DNA of 11,004 nt from Spirochaetota bacterium (GTDB lineage Bacteria; Spirochaetota; JAHITG01): assembly GCA_018817865.1 (NCBI GenBank), contig JAHITG010000419.1, forward strand, positions 1-11,004. Reading direction: 5' to 3'. Positions within the stretch are counted from its first letter, which is position 1. Each line of letters begins with the position of its first letter. The notes under the pieces are model-generated. The model searched no databases. It was given only the letters and a program-made list of their open reading frames with translations, and was not told the DNA's origin. Both the position numbers and the translations under genes were made by a program. Below, piece after piece: positions 7,231-11,004 of the stretch.

Positions 7231-7279
7231 TTGAGATCTAATATCATTTTATATCGATTTATGTGATATTAGCTCTCAA
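7231..7279. terminator. hairpin between convergent rpmA and PHP genes
   Basis: Arms of 16 bp at 7231-7246 and 7264-7279 (TTGAGATCTAATATCA and its near-perfect complement) differ at one position and enclose a 17-nt loop. The hairpin lies 15 bp after the rpmA stop. Its right arm contains the last codons and stop of the minus-strand PHP gene (stop at 7269-7271). It probably serves both convergent transcripts. There is no classic T tract on the plus side, so a bidirectional or Rho-assisted role is inferred. Confidence 0.5.
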
Positions 7280-8126
7280 GGCCCATTCTGTTTGCAAATT
7301 TTTCAAATTCTTCTTCAGATATTCCTGCATCACCGATCTTAATATCCGGTTTGGTCTCTCCATGAAAGTCACTTCCCCCTGTGATCACGAGGCCGTTCTT
7401 CTTCGCGATCTCAATTAAGGTCTTTGTTTGGCGTATACTATGCCGGGGATAATATGCTTCCAGTCCGGCCAGACCTCGTTTTAATGCATTTTTAAAAATG
7501 GATTGAAAAACATCATCCCTCAGCATACCGGGATGAGCCAGTATGGGAGTACCGTTACTTTCCAGAATAATATCAATTATTTCAAGAAAATGATATTTTT
7601 CATAGTCAACAAAAACGGATTTATCATTTCTTAAGTATTTACTGAATGCCTCATAGAAGTTCTCAACATATCCTTTTTCCATCATGATCGCGGCCATATG
7701 CGGACGGCCCAGGGAACGGGTATTAAATTTTTTTAATTCTTTGAACTGAATGGGTATGCCGCATTCAACTGTTTTTTTGCACATCTTTCTCAGGGCTTTT
7801 TCCCTTTCATTTTTTTGAAAGTCAATATACTCTTTCAGCCGGAGATTTTCAATATCCAGGTTATACCCGATAATATGGAGGTTGTTTGTATCTGTGGAAA
7901 ATTCCATTCCATAGATATATTTCAGTCCTTTTTCCCGTGCGGCTTCATCGATATGGTTATGATCAATATCATCATGATCCGTGATGCTGATCCCTTTCAG
8001 CCCTTTTTTCAGTGACTGATCGATAATTTCATAGGGTGAAAAGGTCCCGTCGGATATATTGGAATGTATATGAAGGTCATAACTTATGATATGACCTTTT
8101 CTTCCGTTTTCAGCTGCTGATTCCAT
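7269..8126 (-). CDS. PHP-domain phosphoesterase (YciV/TrpH-like)
   Basis: A 285-residue PHP-family metal phosphoesterase. Motifs in order: D17LHIHS with SDG (25-27), TDHD (49-52), E75 in YGMEFS, GRPHMA (140-145), LAHPG (196-200), E223 in GLEAYY, and GGSDFHG (250-256). These supply the multi-metal site. The set resembles the TrpH/YciV branch, whose studied members remove the 3'-phosphate from nucleoside 3',5'-bisphosphates such as pAp or trim short RNA 5' ends. Substrate here is inferred from family only. The ATG at 8126 is the only standard start before the motif; AAAGGA about 12 nt upstream may serve it. It overlaps the end of the DHH gene by 43 bp, suggesting coupled translation and a related role. 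Confidence 0.88.
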   Translation of the reverse strand: MESAAENGRKGHIISYDLHIHSNISDGTFSPYEIIDQSLKKGLKGISITDHDDIDHNHIDEAAREKGLKYIYGMEFSTDTNNLHIIGYNLDIENLRLKEYIDFQKNEREKALRKMCKKTVECGIPIQFKELKKFNTRSLGRPHMAAIMMEKGYVENFYEAFSKYLRNDKSVFVDYEKYHFLEIIDIILESNGTPILAHPGMLRDDVFQSIFKNALKRGLAGLEAYYPRHSIRQTKTLIEIAKKNGLVITGGSDFHGETKPDIKIGDAGISEEEFEKFANRMGLES

Positions 8127-9079
8127 CGTTTAATAATTTCCTTTATTATATAATCCTTGATCTTTAATTTATCTTTTTTCGATTCACACTCGATACTTCC
8201 CCCTGCTGCTTTCGGATGTCCTCCACCGATATCCAGTTCTTCGAATATTTTTGCCGCATTGACCTTGTTAAATTTTTCTGATCTGGTGAAATTTACTCCA
8301 AAAGAAAATTTCAGGGTATTGGTCTTGACATTGTTCTGAAAAGCAGAATTGATCAAAAGAACGGCATCTGCATCAGGCTCGATCATATATATGAAATTTT
8401 TATCCATCCGGGGGGAAGTTTTAAACTCACTCAGATCGATCAAAGCGATCGCTTTATTTTTATCATCAGGATGGAAAAAGTGATTTTTTCTCAGCAGTTC
8501 CAGCGAGTATTCTTTATAATTTTTAAAGCTTTCATATCTGTTGGTAAAAACATCGGATTGAATTATTTCAATCGGACTGCTTTTAGTCAGTTGTTTTGTC
8601 AGTTTTAGAAGATACTTCAGAAAACTTTTGTAGTCTTCATCTTTTAATAGCTGGGTAGTTGATGCGATCATTTTTACCGGTGTTTCCTTGAGCCACTCAT
8701 CTACGCTTTGGTAATTCATGCTGTCGATCTGATCGGTCTGGGGGATCATCTCTTTAAAATGATCAGGGAATTCTATTTGTTCGTGATAATGATCGTAGAT
8801 AACATGTGCACATGAATCCAGCAGCTGAAACCGACCGGGGATCTCTTCTGTTTTTACACCTCGTTGTTTCATCTCTTTTAAATTAGTTTCATGATGGTCG
8901 AACCAGAGCTGGCAGGTCCAGGGACACGGCAGATCAGCTATGACCTCGGTACCTGATAACGGTTCCCTCCATATCTGGCTGTGGCTGATAAATCGAATAA
9001 ATCTTATTTCCGTTGCTATAGAGAGTAATGCTCCGCTTACTACTCCGTCAAAATCAGTATGTGTAACGATCTGCTGCAT
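8084..9079 (-). CDS. DHH/DHHA1 phosphoesterase (NrnA-like)
   Basis: A 331-residue DHH-family phosphoesterase. The Mn2+-binding motifs are THTDFDG (6-12), D49 in IADLPC, D61-H62-H63 in WFDHHETN, and the D116/D119 region TDQIDS. The C-terminal DHHA1 domain has GGGHPKAAGG at 285-294, which binds substrate. This is the architecture of NrnA (oligoribonuclease and pAp phosphatase), c-di-AMP/pGpG hydrolases and archaeal RecJ-like proteins. No RecJ OB-fold or GGDEF/PAS module is present. Length fits NrnA. The DHH, tandem PHP gene and family knowledge suggest nano-RNA or pAp turnover, but c-di-AMP related activity is possible. The start ATG is at 9079-9077, with no clear ribosome-binding site. Confidence 0.85.
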   Translation of the reverse strand: MQQIVTHTDFDGVVSGALLSIATEIRFIRFISHSQIWREPLSGTEVIADLPCPWTCQLWFDHHETNLKEMKQRGVKTEEIPGRFQLLDSCAHVIYDHYHEQIEFPDHFKEMIPQTDQIDSMNYQSVDEWLKETPVKMIASTTQLLKDEDYKSFLKYLLKLTKQLTKSSPIEIIQSDVFTNRYESFKNYKEYSLELLRKNHFFHPDDKNKAIALIDLSEFKTSPRMDKNFIYMIEPDADAVLLINSAFQNNVKTNTLKFSFGVNFTRSEKFNKVNAAKIFEELDIGGGHPKAAGGSIECESKKDKLKIKDYIIKEIIKRWNQQLKTEEKVIS

Positions 9080-9095
9080 GGTGAAATGATATACA

Positions 9096-9123
9096 ACTAT
9101 ATTTAAAAATCAAGATAAAACAA
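9096..9123 (-). promoter_or_regulatory. possible promoter of the DHH-PHP pair
   Basis: On the minus strand TTGTTT (9118-9123) and TATAGT (9096-9101) are 16 bp apart, placing the transcript start about 10 nt before the DHH ATG. The -10 box matches well and the -35 is only fair. The short leader again leaves no room for a Shine-Dalgarno sequence. Confidence 0.3.
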
Positions 9124-9128
9124 TTGGA

Positions 9129-9169
9129 GTCAGGCCTTGAAATTTGCGAAATAAATTTCAAGGCCTGAC
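9129..9169. repeat. REP-like hairpin, 17-bp perfect stem
   Basis: Arms 9129-9145 (GTCAGGCCTTGAAATTT) and 9153-9169 are perfectly complementary around a 7-nt loop GCGAAAT. The stem resembles GGTCAGGCCTTGAAATT-type palindromes that I recall near REP-associated tyrosine transposases (Y1_Tnp/RAYT) in several phyla. No such transposase is in the window. It separates the DHH promoter from the modular array and could also block transcription in both directions. Confidence 0.65.
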
Positions 9170-9195
9170 CGCTTATACCCCTTTTTTCTGGCCCC

Positions 9196-9270
9196 AGGAA
9201 GGAGGTGCTTTGCTTTACGGATTACAAAAGCGTTATTTTCATAAAGTTTTAAAATTATTTTTTCCCCTTA
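9196..9270 (+). repeat. array module 1, alpha type, degenerate
   Basis: It starts with GGAAGGAGGTGCTTT, like the left arm of the complete alpha module at 9385, and has CGGATT at 9218-9223. What follows (AAAATTATTTTTTCCCC near 9250-9266) resembles only the right half of hairpin A in other modules. The right arm and hairpin B are missing. It reads as a decayed copy. Confidence 0.45.
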
Positions 9271-9298
9271 GCCCAAAGATCAGGAGCTCTTTTAATTC
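9271..9298 (+). repeat. 28-bp direct repeat, copy 1
   Basis: Identical over 28 bp to 9532-9559; it starts GCCCAAAGATCAGGAGCTC and continues to TTTTAATTC. The AGATC-AGGA-GCTCT core can fold weakly (one T-C mismatch), puts AGGA in a small loop, and is followed by TTTT. A shorter relative, CAGATCAGGAG, lies at 9356-9366. Confidence 0.85.
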
Positions 9299-9311
9299 TT
9301 TTTTCGAGCAT

Positions 9312-9366
9312 AAAGAACGCAGATGTCCTGTTTTTCGGATTCCACCCCTCGCCCTCAGATCAGGAG
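9312..9366 (+). repeat. array module 2, beta type, truncated
   Basis: Left arm AAAGAACGCAGATGTCCTG (9312-9330), then TTTTTCGGATT, closely matches the beta module at 9637. It is followed by a short CCACCCCTCG remnant and CAGATCAGGAG before a run of nine T (9367-9375). Both hairpins and the right arm are absent. Confidence 0.5.
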
Positions 9367-9384
9367 TTTTTTTTTAGCCCACAA

Positions 9385-9509
9385 GAAGGAGGTGCTTTTA
9401 CTTTTCGGATTGAAAAATCGAAATTTTGCCATGGATGGCAAAATAGATTTTTCCCTCGGAAAGGCAAATGGATTTGCCTTGAGAATGAGAAAAGTAAAGC
9501 ACCTCCTTC
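9385..9509 (+). repeat. array module 3, alpha type, complete
   Basis: The outer stem pairs 9385-9406 with 9489-9509 (21 bp, one bulged T); its 5' arm contains AAGGAGGTG and its 3' arm CACCTCCTT. Hairpin A (9412-9453) has an outer 8-bp stem, an internal mismatch, then TTTTGCC-[AUGGAU]-GGCAAAA. Hairpin B (9461-9480) is AAGGCAA-[ATGGAT]-TTGCCTT, flanked by CTC-GGA and GAG, which can pair. Two identical hexaloops thus sit in one enclosed three-way structure. The module is followed by CTTTTTATTT, a weak T tract. Confidence 0.7.
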
Positions 9510-9531
9510 CAACACTCTTTTTATTTACTTG

Positions 9532-9559
9532 GCCCAAAGATCAGGAGCTCTTTTAATTC
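9532..9559 (+). repeat. 28-bp direct repeat, copy 2
   Basis: Exact copy of 9271-9298, 261 bp downstream. It lies between the complete alpha module and the short module at 9561, as copy 1 lies between the decayed alpha and beta modules. This regular order supports tandem duplication of a composite unit. Confidence 0.85.
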
Positions 9560-9560
9560 C

Positions 9561-9614
9561 CGGATTTGAATCCCATAATTTTTACATGGAGGTAAAAATC
9601 GGGATTCACCTCGG
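9561..9614 (+). repeat. array module 4, single hairpin without outer arms
   Basis: CGGATT (9561-9566), one hairpin and CCTCGG (9609-9614). Stem pairs are TGAATCCC with GGGATTCA (9567-9574 / 9601-9608) and ATTTTTAC with GTAAAAAT (9578-9585 / 9592-9599), around hexaloop ATGGAG (9586-9591). The stem bases differ from modules 3 and 5, but linkers, stem lengths and GGA loop are kept. It is followed by CCTCCCTTTTTTT, which is terminator-like. Confidence 0.65.
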
Positions 9615-9638
9615 AGCCTCCCTTTTTTTAGCGCCTAA

Positions 9639-9767
9639 AGGAATGCAGATGTCTTGTTTTTCGGATTGGAAAATCGAAGTTTTGCCATGGATGGCAAAAC
9701 CGATTTTCCCCTCGGAGAGCCGCAGGAGGCGGATCGAGAATGAGAAAAACAAGACATCTGCGTTCCT
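9639..9767 (+). repeat. array module 5, beta type, complete
   Basis: The outer stem pairs 9639-9662 with 9744-9767: 24 bp with a single U-G wobble (T9644/G9762). Hairpin A (9668-9709) has GGAAAATCG/CGATTTTCC, a bulged AA, then GTTTTGCC-[ATGGAT]-GGCAAAAC. Hairpin B is GAGCCGC-[AGGAG]-GCGGATC (9717-9735, one G-A mismatch), flanked by CTC-GGA and GAG as in module 3. The outer stem is followed by CCACCTTTTTCTT, which could act as an intrinsic terminator before the next promoter. Confidence 0.7.
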
Positions 9768-9778
9768 CCACCTTTTTC

Positions 9779-9806
9779 TTGACATTCAACTTTCTTTTAT
9801 TACTCT
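9779..9806 (+). promoter_or_regulatory. possible promoter of the purine nucleoside phosphorylase gene
   Basis: TTGACA at 9779-9784 is a perfect -35 box. TACTCT at 9801-9806 is a poor but positioned -10 (16-bp spacer). The start would fall near 9813, at the second in-frame ATG of the gene, giving a leaderless message like that proposed for the lipoprotein gene. Confidence 0.4.
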
Positions 9807-10634
9807 ATGAGTATGTCTGATATTGAAAAGCGAACTTCAAAAAGTATAAAATACATCCGTAAATTCTTTAAAGGTGACTGTAAAGTGGGAATGATCCTGG
9901 GTTCAGGCCTTGGGGTCATAGCCGATTCATTTAAAGATCCTATAGAGATACCATATAAAAATATTCCTTATTTTCCGGTCTCCACAGTCAAAGGGCATGC
10001 GGGTACTCTGATCTTCGGAAAAGTATCGAATTATTATACTGTTGTTATGAATGGCCGGTTCCATTATTATGAAGGGTATGGTATGGATGAGATCACCTAT
10101 CCCGTAAGAGTAATGAGTGTTCTCGGAGTAAAAAAAATGATCGTTACCAATGCCTGCGGTGGTATCAACAAAGGATTCAAAACAGGAGACCTGATGGTCA
10201 TTACAGACCATATTAATTTAATGGGAAATAACCCCTTAAGAGGATGGAAACAGGAGAAGATTGCTCCCCGGTTCATAGATATGACTTATGCTTATTCGTT
10301 AGAGATGATACGCTCACTTCAGCGAACAGCTCAAAAGAAAAAGATTATCCTGCGTAAGGGTGTCTATGCGGCTCTATTCGGGCCCTCGTATGAAACTCCC
10401 GCCGAGATCAGGATGCTCAAGACCTGCGGAGCTGATGCCGTTGGTATGTCCACGGTTCCTGAAGTTATCGTGGCAAACCAGCTTCATATGGATGTATGCG
10501 GTATTTCCCTGATCACAAACATGGCTGCAGGAATATTGAAGAAGAGATTAAACCATAAAGAGGTGCTGGAAGTATCAAAAAAAGCACAGAGTAAAGTGGT
10601 CGATCTTATCAGAAATTTTTTAGCTGTAATTTAA
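9807..10634 (+). CDS. punA: purine nucleoside phosphorylase, class I (PunA/DeoD2 type)
   Basis: A 275-residue trimeric-type purine nucleoside phosphorylase. It cleaves purine nucleosides with phosphate to free base and ribose-1-phosphate in purine salvage. Motifs are GSGLG (32-36), KGHAG (62-66), GRFHYYEG (83-90), NACGG (115-119), HINLMGNNPL (135-144), FGPSYETPAE (191-200), AVGMST (211-216) and ITNMAAG (236-242). E196 and N238 match the Glu/Asn pair that contacts 6-oxopurines, so inosine and guanosine are the likely substrates. The ATGs at 9807 and 9813 are in the same frame; the promoter-like boxes favour 9813, which removes two residues. There is no Shine-Dalgarno sequence. recJ follows after 56 bp. 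Confidence 0.94.
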   Translation: MSMSDIEKRTSKSIKYIRKFFKGDCKVGMILGSGLGVIADSFKDPIEIPYKNIPYFPVSTVKGHAGTLIFGKVSNYYTVVMNGRFHYYEGYGMDEITYPVRVMSVLGVKKMIVTNACGGINKGFKTGDLMVITDHINLMGNNPLRGWKQEKIAPRFIDMTYAYSLEMIRSLQRTAQKKKIILRKGVYAALFGPSYETPAEIRMLKTCGADAVGMSTVPEVIVANQLHMDVCGISLITNMAAGILKKRLNHKEVLEVSKKAQSKVVDLIRNFLAVI

Positions 10635-10690
10635 AGAAATAATTAATATTAAAAACAGAACAAAGATAAATTTTTATCAATGGAATTGAT

Positions 10691-11004
10691 ATGCAACAGG
10701 CAAGATGGAAGATAAAAGAGTATGATGAAGCAGCTGTAAAAAAATTAAGTAAAGAATTACATGTTGACAGGATCATTGCCGTTCTTCTGAATAACAAAGG
10801 AATATTTTCCAAAGACAGCGGAAAGGAGTTCCTCTCTCCGGATCTCATCAATAATCTTCATAATCCTTTTCTGTTTCAGGATATGCCAAAAGCCGTGGAA
10901 CGGATCCGTCAGGCCATTGATCAAAAAGAGAAGATCATAATATATGGGGACAGAGATGTTGATGGTGTTTCCAGCAGTGCTCTCGTTTTTAAGGCCTTAA
11001 AGCA
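10691..11004 (+). CDS. recJ: single-stranded-DNA exonuclease RecJ, 5' end only
   Basis: The first 104 codons of RecJ; the gene runs off the right end. The N-terminus (MQQARWKIKEYDE, then LSKELHVDRIIAVLLNNKG) and FLSPDLINNLHNPFLFQDM, followed by A-V-E-R-I-R, match the RecJ entry region. The first catalytic DHH motif is IYGDRDVDGVSSSALV. RecJ degrades single-stranded DNA 5' to 3' in recombinational repair. The usual motif is GDYDVDG; Tyr is replaced by Arg here, while the metal-binding aspartates remain. The ATG at 10691 has only a weak GGAAT upstream. An ATG at 10680 is out of frame and stops after 11 codons. Confidence 0.9.
   Translation, partial: MQQARWKIKEYDEAAVKKLSKELHVDRIIAVLLNNKGIFSKDSGKEFLSPDLINNLHNPFLFQDMPKAVERIRQAIDQKEKIIIYGDRDVDGVSSSALVFKALK

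Larger units (their letters stand above)
9196..9767 (+). other. modular hairpin array with GGA loops, candidate structured RNA
   Basis: About 570 bp hold five related modules (9196, 9312, 9385, 9561 and 9637 onward), all with CGGATT. The complete plan is: left arm, CGGATT, hairpin A, CCTCGGA, hairpin B, GAGAATGAG, right arm. Two complete modules (9385-9509, 9639-9767) have outer stems of 21-24 bp with unrelated sequences. GGA falls in the apical loop of hairpins at 9412-9453, 9461-9480, 9567-9608, 9668-9709 and 9717-9735. Stem pairs covary between copies. The open frames crossing the area follow the repeats and resemble no protein I know. CsrA/RsmA-type RNAs present GGA in hexaloops, so a regulatory RNA on the plus strand is a reasonable guess. 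No convincing promoter is visible at its left end. A mobile palindromic element is the alternative. Confidence 0.6.

Noticed and set aside
9385..9767. Integron attC sites or an integron cassette array
   Set aside because: The modules are long palindromes, but I find no RYYYAAC core sites, no cassette genes between modules and no integrase; loops and linkers are the conserved parts instead.
9385..9767. Retron or DGR-type non-coding RNA
   Set aside because: Nested inverted repeats fit superficially, but no reverse transcriptase gene is present on either side.
9196..9767. CRISPR array
   Set aside because: Repeats are of unequal length and spacing, are themselves long palindromes, and no unique spacers of constant size or cas genes are visible.
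9144..9810. Three overlapping plus-strand open frames (9144-9377, 9323-9556, 9529-9810)
   Set aside because: They cross the palindromic arms and T tracts, change frame between copies of the same module, and resemble no protein. The covariation in stems argues for structure rather than coding.

Overview
The window is an AT-rich stretch of bacterial chromosome made mostly of housekeeping genes. It probably comes from a spirochaete or a close relative. The clues are a protein whose C-terminal half matches the spirochaetal flagellar sheath protein FlaA, the gene order rplU-prp-rpmA, and a RecJ with GDRDVDG in place of GDYDVDG. None of these proves the phylum. Several genes lack a good Shine-Dalgarno sequence, and two or three have promoter-like boxes almost touching the start codon, so leaderless mRNAs may be common here.

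Layout, left to right. The 3' end of a lemA gene is followed by a short intergenic region with three hairpin repeats that each begin TGTAG. Two radical-SAM genes follow 7 bp apart: a PflX/PFL-activase homologue and the haem chaperone hemW. Convergent to them is mgtE, a Mg2+ transporter/channel. Divergent from mgtE is a lipoprotein with four glycogen-binding (AMPK/CBM48-like) domains, then a secreted FlaA-like protein, then the ribosomal cluster L21-Prp-L27. A hairpin at 7231-7279 separates this from two overlapping minus-strand phosphoesterase genes, a PHP-domain protein and a DHH/DHHA1 (NrnA-like) protein. After a 727-bp non-coding region come a purine nucleoside phosphorylase gene and the 5' end of recJ.

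The non-coding region 9080-9806 is the most unusual part. It begins with a REP-like 17-bp hairpin, followed by about 570 bp of modular repeats. Complete modules have a 21-24 bp outer stem enclosing two hairpins, with fixed linkers CGGATT, CCTCGGA and GAGAATGAG. The four hairpins with AUGGAU, AUGGAG or AGGAG loops present GGA in the apex on the plus strand only. Arm sequences and stem pairs change between copies while pairing is kept, and GGA occurs 22 times by hand count between 9197 and 9733. This looks like a structured RNA (or ssDNA) element. The GGA-in-hexaloop design matches the binding sites of CsrA/RsmA-family proteins, so a CsrA-sequestering RNA in a lineage without a known one is the best specific hypothesis. 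A mobile palindromic element is the main alternative. Array copies alternate between two arm types (alpha, beta), suggesting that an alpha-28mer-beta unit was tandemly duplicated and that the first copy then decayed.

No phage, CRISPR, tRNA, rRNA or transposase gene is visible.
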